Positions 27,936-38,400 of a stretch of DNA of 61,114 nucleotides are shown in pieces. A program made the translations under genes and the position numbers. The notes under the pieces were generated by a model that had not been told where the DNA came from, ran no database searches, and saw only the letters and a program-made list of their open reading frames with translations. The stretch covers positions 1-61,114 of the forward strand of contig NZ_BAAAUX010000031.1 of NCBI RefSeq assembly GCF_039534165.1, given 5' to 3'. Each line of letters opens with the position of its first letter. Position 1 is the first letter of the stretch. This DNA comes from Saccharopolyspora_D taberi (GTDB lineage: Bacteria > Actinomycetota > Actinomycetes > Mycobacteriales > Pseudonocardiaceae).

Positions 27936-29384
27936 ATGACCTCCACCTCCCTTCCCGCGCCGCGCACCGGAAAACCGCCTGCTGAGCGGAAACGCCGACT
28001 GATCGGCATCGACATCGCGAGGTTCGTCGCGGTGTTCGGGATGTTCAACATCCACTTCGGGGTGCCGTTCGTGGAGGGCCACCCGGAGATCGTGGTGGCC
28101 GAGATCTCCAGCGGCCGGTCGACGGCGCTGTTCACCTTCCTGGCCGGGGTGTCGCTGGCGATGCTGTCCGGCCGCGACGTCCCGCCGACCGGTGCCGCGC
28201 TGCGCGACGCGCGGCTGCGGATCGCGGTGCGGGCGGGGCTGCTGCTGGTGTTCGGGGTGGCGCTGGCCAAGGCGACCGAGGCCACCGGGTTCCTGCTGAC
28301 CGTGATCATCGCGTTCTACGGGCTGTACTTCCTGCTGGCGGTGCCGTTCGTGCGGATGTCGGCCCGGGGGCTGGGGATCTCGGCGGTGGTCGCCGCGCTG
28401 GTCGGTCCGCAGCTGTCGTTCCTGCTGCGGACGTGGATGGCGCACGACGACGTGGCGCGGGGCGTGGTGGACGCGGTGAACGCGGTCGACCCCGGCCACC
28501 TGATCGCCGAACTCGGCTTGTTCGACCTGCTGCTGCTCGGTTTCTACCCGGCGGCCTCGTACCTGTCGCTGGTGCTGGCGGGAATGGCCGTCGGGCGGCT
28601 GGACCTGCGCTCGCCGAAGGTGCGGCTGTGGCTGGCGGGCAGCGGGCTGGTGCTGGCCTGCGCCAGCTACTGGGGTTCGGACGGACTGGTCGCGGCGGTC
28701 GGCGGGCTGCCGGATCTGTCGGCGCAGGGCACGGTCCCGATCGAGCACCCGGACTGGCTGCTGGCGCACACGCCGCACAGCGGCACGACCTTCGAGCTGC
28801 TGGGTTCGCTGGGCGTGGTGCTGGTGATCCTGCCCGCGTGCCTGGAGCTGGCCGAGCGGGCCGGGCGCTGGCTGTCGCCGCTGGCGAAGGCCGGTTCGAT
28901 GGCGCTGACGCTGTACGCGCTGCACGCGGGCGTGATGGCCTGGCAGATCGTGGTCGGCGGCTGGCCGCTGAGCGGGGTGCCGGACTTCCTGGCCAAGCTC
29001 GCGAGCATGGGGCCGGCGCTGCCGCACGACATCCCGGACCTGCCCGCCTTCCCGCCGGACGGGCACCGGCCGGAGGGCTTCGTGGCCTTCCTCAACATCT
29101 ACATGGCGGAGCTGTTCCTGGCGTTCTCGATCCTGTTCGCCCTGGTGTGGCGGCGGTACTTCGCCCGGGGCCCGCTGGAGGCGGCGGTGAGCGAGGGCGT
29201 GCGGTGGATCGTCGCGAAGATCAACCGCCGCCCGGTGACGTCAGCGGCGGGCACGTCAGCAGTAGGCACGTCAGCAGCGGTCACGTCAGCGGCGGTCACA
29301 TCAGCAGCGGGAGCAGGGCGTGTCGACGCCGGACAACGGCGCCGAACCGGGAGTCCAGACGCAGCCAGGAGTCCGTCGCGCTGA
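27936..29384 (+). CDS. Heparan-alpha-glucosaminide N-acetyltransferase-like (DUF1624/DUF418) membrane protein
   Basis: 482 residues. It opens with ERKRRLIGIDIARFVAVFGMFNIHF and SGRSTALFTFLAGVSLAMLSGR, typical of the acyltransferase-like membrane family, followed by about ten hydrophobic segments. It is expected to move an acyl group across or onto a substrate at the plasma membrane; the substrate is unknown. The last ~45 residues are a low-complexity tail with five VTSAA-like repeats that runs antisense over the 3' end of the next gene. Confidence 0.82.
   Translation: MTSTSLPAPRTGKPPAERKRRLIGIDIARFVAVFGMFNIHFGVPFVEGHPEIVVAEISSGRSTALFTFLAGVSLAMLSGRDVPPTGAALRDARLRIAVRAGLLLVFGVALAKATEATGFLLTVIIAFYGLYFLLAVPFVRMSARGLGISAVVAALVGPQLSFLLRTWMAHDDVARGVVDAVNAVDPGHLIAELGLFDLLLLGFYPAASYLSLVLAGMAVGRLDLRSPKVRLWLAGSGLVLACASYWGSDGLVAAVGGLPDLSAQGTVPIEHPDWLLAHTPHSGTTFELLGSLGVVLVILPACLELAERAGRWLSPLAKAGSMALTLYALHAGVMAWQIVVGGWPLSGVPDFLAKLASMGPALPHDIPDLPAFPPDGHRPEGFVAFLNIYMAELFLAFSILFALVWRRYFARGPLEAAVSEGVRWIVAKINRRPVTSAAGTSAVGTSAAVTSAAVTSAAGAGRVDAGQRRRTGSPDAARSPSR
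29235..29309. repeat. Five tandem 15-bp repeats at convergent gene ends
   Basis: Units at 29235, 29250, 29265, 29280 and 29295 follow the pattern GTCACGTCAGCAGCG with a few changes. They code for VTSAA/GTSAV-type pentapeptides at the C-terminus of the acyltransferase-like protein and overlap the final codons of the opposite-strand gene. Confidence 0.85.
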
Positions 29385-29937
29385 CCCGCACGATCTCGTC
29401 CTCGGACGGCGACGGGACCAGGAACCCCATCCCGGACAGCACGAACAGGCAGCGCAGCGGCACCTTGACGTCGAAGCCGGAGCCGCTGACGGTGAAGACC
29501 TCCTGGTCCAGCAGCGACGCGGGCGGGGTGCCCTTGGGCCCGACGTTCTCCTTGGCCACGTCGATGCCGCGTTCGGCGACCTCCCCCACCAGCCGCGCGG
29601 GCAGGTCGTCCACCCGCTGCCAGGCGCTCGCGGGCGGCAGCTCCGAGCGCCACAGCAGGTCCCGCGGCGGGCCGGGGTCCATGACCGGCCCGCCGGCCAC
29701 GGTCAGCGTCGCGAGCAGTTCGCTGCCCGACACGGTCAGGTCGGACGGCTCCACCGAGCCCTCGACCGCCCGGGTGCACAGGGCGTCGAACGGTGTCGCC
29801 GCCCAGACGTCCAGCCGGTCGTTGCCTGGGCGGTTGCGCAGGCGCAGCACCGCCTGACCGTCCAGCCGCACGGCCCGTGCGACGAACGCGCCGAGGTCCT
29901 CCCGCTCGACCGGGTCGGCGATCCGCAGTTCAGGCAC
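29296..29937 (-). CDS. Conserved hypothetical protein (Rv2474c-like position)
   Basis: 213 residues, soluble. Blocks include VRLDGQAVLRLRNRPGNDRLDVWAATPF, PGPPRDLLWRSELPP and CLFVLSGMGFL. No enzyme motif is recognised. It follows the thioesterase with an 8-bp overlap and is likely co-transcribed with it and with the glutamate dehydrogenase. In M. tuberculosis a conserved hypothetical gene of similar length stands at this point beside Rv2475c. Its last 89 bp are antisense to the end of the acyltransferase-like gene. Confidence 0.75.
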   Translation of the reverse strand: MPELRIADPVEREDLGAFVARAVRLDGQAVLRLRNRPGNDRLDVWAATPFDALCTRAVEGSVEPSDLTVSGSELLATLTVAGGPVMDPGPPRDLLWRSELPPASAWQRVDDLPARLVGEVAERGIDVAKENVGPKGTPPASLLDQEVFTVSGSGFDVKVPLRCLFVLSGMGFLVPSPSEDEIVRVSATDSWLRLDSRFGAVVRRRHALLPLLM

Positions 29938-30358
29938 GCCTGTCCTCCGCTTCCACCTGCCACTCGGCGAGGAAGGCGCGCTCGTCGGCGGTGAGCCGCC
30001 GCGGGCGCGCCGCCCGCAGGTCGTACGGGACCATCAACGTCTCCGCGGACGCCACCAGGACCGAGTCGTGGGCGTAGGCGGAGTAGTCGACCAGGAAGGA
30101 AGCCGCCTTCAGCTCGCGCACGGACAGCCCGACCCGCAGCGAGCCCGCCGAGTACACCAGCGGCGCGTGGTAGTCGATCGCGACCCGCGCCACCACCATG
30201 CCCTCGGCCATGCCGAGCAGGCCCTGCCTGCCCGCCTCGCCGAACAGCAGCTCCGCCCGCGCCTCTTCCAGCAGGGTAACCGTCCTGGCGTGGTTGACGT
30301 GCCCGAAGGCATCCATGTCCGACCAGCGCAGCGCCACCTCGGCTACGAACGCACCCAC
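29930..30358 (-). CDS. Acyl-CoA thioesterase, hotdog fold (Rv2475c type)
   Basis: 142 residues. LRWSDMDAFGHVNHARTVTLLEEAR is the 4-hydroxybenzoyl-CoA thioesterase-type signature with the catalytic Asp, followed by VARVAIDYHAPLVYSAGSL. It would hydrolyse acyl-CoA thioesters in the cytosol; the chain preference is not visible. It lies 57 bp downstream of the glutamate dehydrogenase gene on the same strand, as in mycobacteria. Confidence 0.88.
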   Translation of the reverse strand: MGAFVAEVALRWSDMDAFGHVNHARTVTLLEEARAELLFGEAGRQGLLGMAEGMVVARVAIDYHAPLVYSAGSLRVGLSVRELKAASFLVDYSAYAHDSVLVASAETLMVPYDLRAARPRRLTADERAFLAEWQVEAEDRRA

Positions 30359-30415
30359 TCGGCTTCCTCCAATGTTCGCGCGTGCCGGTCCCGGGCGGGA
30401 CCGGCACGCACCGGC

Positions 30416-33400
30416 TCATCGCACCATGCTGCGCAGCTGGCGGGTCGCCACCGACAACGTCGCCAGGTCCAGCCTGCCGGACTTCTTGATCTCCTCCAGC
30501 GCCGACCGCGACCGCCCCAGCCGCGAGGCGTTGGCCGCCTCCCAGCGGGAGATCTTGTCGTCCGGGCTGTCCTCCGGCTCGCTGGTCCGCAGCACGTCGA
30601 TGGTGATCTCGCGCAGCGACGCGTAGAGATCGTCCCGCAGCGCCAGCCGCGCCAGCGAGTGCCACCGGTTGCCGCGTTCGAGCTCGTTGACCGCCAGCAG
30701 CATCCGCTCGACGTCGAGGTGCTCGGCCAGCGTGTAGTACAGCTCCGCGCTCTCCCGCGGGCTGCGCTCGTGGCTGACCCCGGCGTCGCGCTCGGCGAGC
30801 TCGGCGACCTCGGTGATGTCCAGCAGCGCGTAGGAGTCCAGCAGCACCGCGATCGACTCGGCCAGGTCGGTGGGCACGCCCGCGGCCACCATCCAGTCGA
30901 GCTTCTCCGCGGCGCCCTCGGCGGCCTTGCCGTGCAGCAGCCCCCGGACCGAACCGGACAGGTCGGCGACCACCGGCCGGAACCGGGCGATCTCGGCGCC
31001 GATGGCCAGCGGCTGCGGCCGGTTCGACAGCAGCCACCGCGCCGCGCGGTCGAGCAGCCTGCGGCTCTCCAGCACCATGTCGTCGGCCACCGAGCTGGGC
31101 ACCGCGTTGGCGAGCTCGTCGATCCGGCGCCACAGCTCGTGCAGGCCGTAGACCTCGGTGACCACCGCGTAGGCGCGGACCGCGTCGGTGGCCGACGCGC
31201 TGATCTCCTCGGCCAGCCGGAACGCGTACGAGATGCCCGCGCCGTCCACGACCTCGTTGACCAGCAGCGTCGTGGTGATCTCGCGGCGCAGCGGGTGCGC
31301 CGGGACCGCGTCGCCGTAGCGCTCGCGCAGCGGCTGCGGGAAGTAGTCCCCGATCCGCCTGCTGAACGCGTCGGCGTCGGGCAGGTCGCTGTCGAGCACC
31401 TCGCGCTTGAGCGCCAGCTTCACGTGCGCCATCAGCGTCGCCAGCTCCGGGGAGCTGAGGCCCTCGCCGGTCTTCTCCCGCTCCCGCAGCGCCTTGGCCG
31501 TCGGCAGCGCCTCCAGCTCGCGGTCCAGGCCGTTGTTGCGCTCCAGCGAGCTGATCTGCCGGGCGTGCACCGAGACCATCGGTCCCGCGTGGGCGCGGGA
31601 GACGCCCAGCACCGCGTTCTGCCGGAAGTTGTCGGCCAGCACCAGGTCGGAGACCTCGTCGGTCATCTCGGCCAGCAGCTCGTTGCGCTGCTCGGCGCCC
31701 AGCCTGCCCTCGGCGACCAGGTGGTCGAGCAGGATCTTGATGTTGACCTCGTGGTCCGAGCAGTCCACGCCCGCCGAGTTGTCCAGCGCGTCGGTGTTGA
31801 CCTTGCCGCCAGCGCGGGCGAACTCGATGCGCCCGAGCTGGGTCAGGCCGAGGTTCCCGCCCTCGCCGACGACCTTGACCCGCAGGTCCCCGCCGTTGAC
31901 CCGGACCGCGTCGTTGGCCTTGTCGCCGACTTCGCCGTGGGTCTCGGAGGCGGCCTTGACGTAGGTGCCGATGCCGCCGTTCCACAGCAGGTCGGCCGGG
32001 GCCAGCAGGATCGCCTTGATCAGCTCCGCCGGGGCCAGCTGCGCCACCGACTCGTCGATGCCCAGCACCTGCCGGATGCGCGGGTTGAGCGGGATCGACT
32101 TCAGCGACCGGGACCAGACCCCGCCGCCCTCGCTGATCTTGCTGCGGTCGTAGTCGTCCCAGGTCGACCGGGGCAGCTCGAACAGCCGCCTGCGCTCGGC
32201 GAACGACACCGCCGGATCCGGGTCGGGGTCGATGAACACGTGCATGTGGTTGAACGCGGCGACCAGCTTGATGTGCTCGGACAGCAGCATGCCGTTGCCG
32301 AACACGTCACCGCCCATGTCACCCACGCCGACCACGGTGAAGTCGTCGGTCTGGGTGTTGACGCCGAGCTCGCGGAAGTGGCGCTTGACGCTCTCCCACG
32401 CGCCCTTGGCGGTGATGCCCATGGCCTTGTGGTCGTAGCCGACCGAGCCGCCGGAGGCGAACGCGTCGCCGAGCCAGAAGCCGTAGGACTTGGCCACGTC
32501 GTTGGCGATGTCTGAGAACGCCGCGGTGCCCTTGTCGGCGGCGACCACCAGGTAGGTGTCGTCGCCGTCGTGGCGCACCACCTCGCGCGGCGGGTCGACC
32601 TGTCCGCCGACCAGGTTGTCGGTCAGGTCGAGCAGGCCGGAGATGAACATCCGGTAGCAGGCGATGCCCTCGCCCAGCGCGGCCTCGCGGTCGGCGCCCG
32701 GGTCACCGGTGGGCGTCGGCGGGCGCTTGACGACGAACCCGCCCTTCGCGCCGACCGGCACGATCACCGCGTTCTTCACCGCCTGCGCCTTGACCAGGCC
32801 CAGGATCTCGGTGCGGAAGTCCTCCCGCCGGTCCGACCAGCGCAGACCACCGCGGGCGACGGAACCGAACCGCAGGTGCACGCCCTCCATCCGGGGCGAG
32901 TACACGAAGATCTCGAACTGCGGGCGCGGCTCTGGCAGCCCGGGGATCTCCTGCGGCTCCAGCTTCAGCGCCAGGTACGGCCGGGTGCCGCCGTCGACGA
33001 AGTAGTTCGTGCGCAGCGTGGCCCGGATCAGGCTCAGGTAGCTGCGCAGGATCCGGTCGGCGTCGAGGCTGGTGACGTCGTCGATCAGCTTCACGACCTC
33101 GGCGACCAGGTCGTCCTCGTGCGCGACGCGCTCGTCAGCGCCCAGCGCCGGGTCGAAGCGGACCTCGAACAGCCTGGTCAGCGCGATCGTGGTGGACCGG
33201 TGCGCGAGGATCGCGTCCTCGATGTAGTCCTGGCTGTAGTTGATGCCGGTCTGGCGCAGGTACTTGGCGTAGGCGCGCAGCACCGCGGCCTGCCGCCAGT
33301 CCAGCCCGGCGCGCAGCACCAGCGAGTTGAACCGGTCGACCTCGGCCTCGCCCTGCCAGGCCGCGCGGAAGGCGTCCTCGAACCGCTCGCGCAGCGTGTC

Positions 33401-35350
33401 CAGCCGCTCCGCGCCGGACTCCAGCAGGGACGGCTCCAGCCGCAGGCCGAAGTCGTAGATCCAGTACTGGCTGCCGTCCTCGGAGATGACCTCGTAGGGC
33501 CGCTCGTCGACGACCTCCACGCCCATGCTCTGCAGCACCGGCAGCACCCGGGACAGGATGACCCGCTCGCCGCCGACGTAGATCTTGAACCGGCGCTCCC
33601 CCGGCCCGGCCTCGCGCGCGGTGTAGAACGACATCCGCACGTCCCGCGGCCCGGCCAGCGACTCCAGGCGGCGCAGGTCGACCAGGCCCTCGACGGCGGT
33701 GAAGTCCTCCTTGTACGCCTCCGGGAAGGACGCCGCGTAGCGCTGCCCGACCTCGCTGATCGCCTCCGAGCCGCGCCGCAGCCGCTGCCCGTCGCGCCTG
33801 CTGTCGGGCTGCTGGGCGTCGACCTCGTCGACCATCTGGTCGTCCCAGGTGTGGATCGCGTCGCTGAGCCGCTCCTGCAGGCGGGTCAGGTCCGGCTCGA
33901 CCTGGTGCTCGGGGTCGGCGTGCACCATGAAGTGCACCCGGGCCAGCATCGACTCGCCGACCCTGGTGCTGTACTCGACGCTGGTGCCGCCGAGCTCGTC
34001 GAGCAGCACCTCCTGCATCGCCAGCCGCGAGCTGGTCGTGTAGCGGTCCCGCGGCAGGTAGACCAGGCAGGAGAAGAACCGGCCGTAGGGGTCGCGGCGG
34101 ACGAACGGCTTGAGCTTGCGGCGCTCGGCCAGGGCCAGCACGCCGGTGATGGTCTCCTCCAGCGTGTGCTGGTCGGTGGAGAACAGCTCGGTGCGCGGGT
34201 AGTTCTGGATCTCCTCCAGCATCCGCTGGCCGGAGTAGGACTCCAGCGGGAAGCCGGCGTTGTGGATGATCTCCCGGACCCGGCGCTCGATGACCGGGAT
34301 GTCCAGCACGTTCTCGTGCAGCGCGGTGGTGGTGAACAGGCCGAGGAAGCGGTGCTCGCCGGTGACCCGGCCCGCGCTGTCGAAGGTCTTGACGCCGACG
34401 TAGTAGGGGTGCACCGCGCGGTGCACAGTGGACGGTGCGCTGGCCTGGGTGAGCACCAGCAGGTCCTTCGACAGCGCGTTGGCGCGGGCGTCCGGTCCGG
34501 CCGTCAGGGCGCGGGCGGCGACGCTGTCGGCCCGCAGCACGCCGAGGCCGGAGGCCAGCACCGCGCGCAACGCGGGCTCGTCGCCGTCGACGAGCTCGTT
34601 GTGGCGGTAGCCGAGGAAGGTGAAGTGGCCGTCGGCCAGCCAGCGCAGCAGCTGGGCGCCGTCGTGGATCTGGTCGCCCTCCAGCGGCGGCGGGGAGCTC
34701 TCCAGCGAGTCGGCCAGGCCGCGGGCGGTCTGGATCATCTTCTCGGTGTCCTCGACCACCTCGCGCACGTCGTTGAGCACGTCGACGAGGCCGTGTTCCA
34801 GCTCGTGGAGCCGGTCGGTGCCGGAGATCTGGTCGACCTCGACGAACATCCACGACTCGACCATCGCGTCGGCGGGCGGGGCGGACGGGTCCGCGCCCGG
34901 GAGCACCTCCAGCAGGTCACCGGCGACGTCGCGGCGGACGACGACGATGGGGTGGACGATGCGCTGCACCTCGGCGCCGTCCCGGCCCAGCTCCGCGATC
35001 ACCGAGTCGACCAGGTAGGGCATGTCGTCGGTGACGATCTGCACCACGGTCGCCGGGTTCTGCCAGCCGTCATCGGCACGGGTGGGGTTGAAGATCTTGA
35101 CCACCGGCCGTCCGGCGACCCTGGTCGCGGCCAGCTGGCGGTGCGACCGCAGCGCGCCGACCAGGTCGGCGGGCTCGTCGTCGACGAGTTCGTCGGCCGG
35201 GACGTGGCGGTAGTAGGTCCACAGCAGCTCGGCGAGCTCCGGAGCGGACTCGACCGCCCGGTCCAGCAGGCGGTTGCGGGTCCGCTCGGGGGTCTCGGAA
35301 GGTCCGGCAGATGGTTGTTCGCGGTTCAACTGTCCGGGATTCGAGGTCAT
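30416..35350 (-). CDS. gdh: NAD-specific glutamate dehydrogenase, large (L_180) type
   Basis: 1644 residues, the length of the 180-kDa class. A long N-terminal regulatory part with ACT-like segments (NPTRADDGWQNPATVVQIV, DDMPYLVDSVIAELGRDGAE) precedes the catalytic core, with GAKGGFVVK around residue 865 (substrate lysine) and the Rossmann segment GVGDMGGDVFGNGM around 1007. It converts glutamate to 2-oxoglutarate and ammonia with NAD+, feeding glutamate carbon into the TCA cycle. In Mycobacterium this enzyme is inhibited by GarA; no garA is in the window. Downstream genes lie close, upstream is the TPR protein after 124 bp. Confidence 0.96.
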   Translation of the reverse strand: MTSNPGQLNREQPSAGPSETPERTRNRLLDRAVESAPELAELLWTYYRHVPADELVDDEPADLVGALRSHRQLAATRVAGRPVVKIFNPTRADDGWQNPATVVQIVTDDMPYLVDSVIAELGRDGAEVQRIVHPIVVVRRDVAGDLLEVLPGADPSAPPADAMVESWMFVEVDQISGTDRLHELEHGLVDVLNDVREVVEDTEKMIQTARGLADSLESSPPPLEGDQIHDGAQLLRWLADGHFTFLGYRHNELVDGDEPALRAVLASGLGVLRADSVAARALTAGPDARANALSKDLLVLTQASAPSTVHRAVHPYYVGVKTFDSAGRVTGEHRFLGLFTTTALHENVLDIPVIERRVREIIHNAGFPLESYSGQRMLEEIQNYPRTELFSTDQHTLEETITGVLALAERRKLKPFVRRDPYGRFFSCLVYLPRDRYTTSSRLAMQEVLLDELGGTSVEYSTRVGESMLARVHFMVHADPEHQVEPDLTRLQERLSDAIHTWDDQMVDEVDAQQPDSRRDGQRLRRGSEAISEVGQRYAASFPEAYKEDFTAVEGLVDLRRLESLAGPRDVRMSFYTAREAGPGERRFKIYVGGERVILSRVLPVLQSMGVEVVDERPYEVISEDGSQYWIYDFGLRLEPSLLESGAERLDTLRERFEDAFRAAWQGEAEVDRFNSLVLRAGLDWRQAAVLRAYAKYLRQTGINYSQDYIEDAILAHRSTTIALTRLFEVRFDPALGADERVAHEDDLVAEVVKLIDDVTSLDADRILRSYLSLIRATLRTNYFVDGGTRPYLALKLEPQEIPGLPEPRPQFEIFVYSPRMEGVHLRFGSVARGGLRWSDRREDFRTEILGLVKAQAVKNAVIVPVGAKGGFVVKRPPTPTGDPGADREAALGEGIACYRMFISGLLDLTDNLVGGQVDPPREVVRHDGDDTYLVVAADKGTAAFSDIANDVAKSYGFWLGDAFASGGSVGYDHKAMGITAKGAWESVKRHFRELGVNTQTDDFTVVGVGDMGGDVFGNGMLLSEHIKLVAAFNHMHVFIDPDPDPAVSFAERRRLFELPRSTWDDYDRSKISEGGGVWSRSLKSIPLNPRIRQVLGIDESVAQLAPAELIKAILLAPADLLWNGGIGTYVKAASETHGEVGDKANDAVRVNGGDLRVKVVGEGGNLGLTQLGRIEFARAGGKVNTDALDNSAGVDCSDHEVNIKILLDHLVAEGRLGAEQRNELLAEMTDEVSDLVLADNFRQNAVLGVSRAHAGPMVSVHARQISSLERNNGLDRELEALPTAKALREREKTGEGLSSPELATLMAHVKLALKREVLDSDLPDADAFSRRIGDYFPQPLRERYGDAVPAHPLRREITTTLLVNEVVDGAGISYAFRLAEEISASATDAVRAYAVVTEVYGLHELWRRIDELANAVPSSVADDMVLESRRLLDRAARWLLSNRPQPLAIGAEIARFRPVVADLSGSVRGLLHGKAAEGAAEKLDWMVAAGVPTDLAESIAVLLDSYALLDITEVAELAERDAGVSHERSPRESAELYYTLAEHLDVERMLLAVNELERGNRWHSLARLALRDDLYASLREITIDVLRTSEPEDSPDDKISRWEAANASRLGRSRSALEEIKKSGRLDLATLSVATRQLRSMVR

Positions 35351-35474
35351 CTTCAGGCAGCTCCATGCTTGACGGCACCTCGTTGTGCCAACACGAGTTC
35401 CACCCTAAGCCTGCCAGGTCCTGGGCGGAGCGGAGGGCGAACGGGCGTCCAATCGATGACGGTGAGCGAAATGA

Positions 35475-38400
35475 TCAGTAACCCTGCGGAGTCCAGGACT
35501 GCGGATCACCTGTGGCGCTGTCGATCGCGGCCCGCCGGTGCCGGGCGGGCGGAGCGGTCAACTCACTGTCCGATGTGGACGAACGGGGGGTGGCGGGGGC
35601 GGCGTGGGCACCCGTGATTCCAGCCACACCGGACTCAGCGTGTCCGGCCGGTGACGCTCCGGACCGGCGGGACTCGGCCTCGCTGCGGCGGCCGTTCTCG
35701 TAGGCGACGAGCGCCTCGGCGAGGAGGTCGGCGAGCCCGATCTCGCCGACTGGCTCGTCCCTGGCCGCGCGCTCGCCGACCTCCCGCAGGGCCGGGAGGT
35801 CGGCGACGGGAGCGGGCGGTGGTTCCGGCGGCGCGAACTCGGGGTGGGTGGCTTCTGCCTGGGGCTCGGGGTCGGCGGGGGGCTCCGAGCCGGGGGCGGC
35901 TGCCGAAGCGGACATCGGCGGAGCGGAAGCCGGGTCCGAGTCACCGAGCGAAGCGAACCCGGAGTCGGCGGTGGACGGACCGGAGCCCGAGGTCGCGGTG
36001 TCCGCAGTGGAACTGGACCGGCCGAGCCCGAAGTCGAAGGGCCAGCGCTCGGAGCTGCCTGCGTTGCTGGAACCGGCGGTGCCCGCGCTGCCGGCCGGAA
36101 GGTCCGGAGAAGCGGGAGAGTCGAAAGAAGAAGGGGAGCCGAAGGAAGCGGCGGAGTCGAAGGGAGGGGCGGAGTCGAACTCGAAGTGAGCCTCGTCGTC
36201 AACGTCGTCGGGCTCGGCGTGCCGAGCGCGCCGACGGCCGCCCGAACGCCCGGACGGCCGCGCGTCCTCCAATAACTGGAGGGCGGCCCGGATCTCGGCC
36301 AGCGACTTGCCGCGAGACCTCCGGCCCCCCTCGTGCCGCGCCTCCGGCTCAGCGGCGTCGGCGGGTCCGGAGCCCTGCTCGTCGAAGCTCGGCCACCCGG
36401 CGGCGTGCGCGGCGAGCCCGGTCCGCTCACCGGATTCCCGTGGCGGAAGCGAAGATTCGCGCGCGGGCTCCGGGAGAGCCGGTTCGGACTCCGCCGGGAC
36501 CGCGATGACCGGCATGATCGCCGTGACGTCCGGCGCCTCCGGCTCCGACGGTGCTCGCAGGCCCAACGGATCCTGCAAGCGCGCCGGGTCCTGCGAGCTC
36601 GACGGCTCAAGTGGGCTCGACGGCTCCCACGAGCCCAACGAAGCCTGCGAGCCCAACGGCTCGTGCAAGCTCGACGGCTCCTGAGGCCCCGACGATTCCC
36701 GCGAGCCCAACGGCTCCCGCAGGCCAAACGACTCCTGGGCGCTCGACGGCCCCCGCGAGCCCGGCTCCCGAAGGCTCGACGGCTCCTGAGGTGCCCGGTC
36801 CCACCCCGGCCACGCGGCGACTTCGGGCTCGGTCGGCTCGTCGGGGAACGAGAAGCTCGACGCGGCCGACGAGGTCTGGTCGTACGCGGGGAAGTCCGGC
36901 AGCTCGGTCTCCTGCTCGGCCGAGTGCGACGAAGCTGGGTATGACGAGGCTGGGTATGACGAGACGGGGTGCGCGGGCGCGGGATACGACGCCGCGGAGT
37001 CGTCGCGCACGCTCGACTCCGCCTCGCGCTGGGCCTTCGCGAACCGCTCGGCCTCGCGCTCGTGCTGCTCGGTGTTCCTGCTCGTCAGCGTCGCCATCAG
37101 CCTGCGCGCGGCGTCGCGGATGTCGCTGTCGCCGGAACGGTGGCTGTCGTCAGACACGTGACTGTCGCCAGACCAGTCGCTGTCGCCAGCCCAGTCGGTG
37201 TCGCCGGACCGATGGCGGGACGGCGCCGGTTCGGCGGGCTCCGCCGACGCGGCGGACGGCGCTGGCCTGGCGGATGACGCTGGCCTGGCGGATGGCGCTG
37301 GGCCCGAGGGGGGTGCTGGCTCGGCGGACGGCCTTTGCTCGGCGGACGTCCTTGGCTCGGCGGACGGCATCGGCCCGGCGGACGGCGCTGCCTTCGGTTC
37401 GCCGCCCATCAGGACCGCGCTCAGCTGCTCAGCGGCTAACCGCGCCGCAGCCAGCCCTCCCCCGGGACGACCCGCGGTGGGCGTTTGGGCCGCCGAACGC
37501 ACTCCTGCCTCCGAGCGCACTCCTGCCGCTGACCACTCTCCTGCCACAGGCCGCTCTCCTGCCGACGACCGCTCCGCAGGCTCCGATCGCTCTCGCGTCG
37601 CCCGGTGCTCTCCCGCCGCTCGGCGTTGGTCGGCCACTCCGTGCTCGCCAGCCATTCGGGACTCGCCAGCCACTCGAGACTCGTCGGCCAAGTGCTCGCC
37701 AGCCACTCGAGATTCGCCAGCTATTCGAGCCTCGTTGGCCACTCGAGCCTCGCTGGCAACTCGGGGCTCGCTGGCAACCGACCGCTCCACAGCCGCCCGC
37801 CGCTCCGCGCGAGACCCCGGCGCAGGCGCGCTTTCCGCCGCTCCCGCACGCGATTCCACGGCGGGGGAAAACGATTCCACTGCGGGCGAAGGCGCGGCGG
37901 ATGCAGGAGAAGGCGCGGCAGATGCGGGCGAAGGCGCGGCGGAAGCCTGGGGCCACTCCTGAGGTTCGGCCTCGGGTTCCTTCCGCCTGCGGCGTCGCGG
38001 GCGTCGGCCCGCGTCCCCGGCTTCGGCGAGCTGCTGGTACCGCGCCGCGCCGAATTCCGGGAACTGCCCCGAAGAAGCAGGCGGGGTCTGCGCCGCAGAA
38101 CCAGGCTGAGACCGGCTGTGCGGCGTCGAAGTGGACGGTCCCGGTGCGGGCTGCCGCCGCTGGACCGGCAGCTGCTGGTACGCGGGCGCGGGCAGGTCTG
38201 CGCCCACCAGCGCGGGGAACTCCTCCAGCAACCGCAACCGGGCACTGTGCACGGCCGCCCGCCACCGGCGATCGGCCGCGTACGCACGGCGCAGAGCAGT
38301 CAGCGCTTCGGTCAGTTCCTCGGCCCGCTCGTGGATGTTGGACAGTGCGCCCAGCGTCTCCGCGAGCAGCCCGTCCAGCTTGTGCCGCTCGGCGATCGCG

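Noticed and set aside
32570..35617. Plus-strand ORF of 1015 codons
   Set aside because: Antisense to the clearly recognised glutamate dehydrogenase; composition of a shadow frame.
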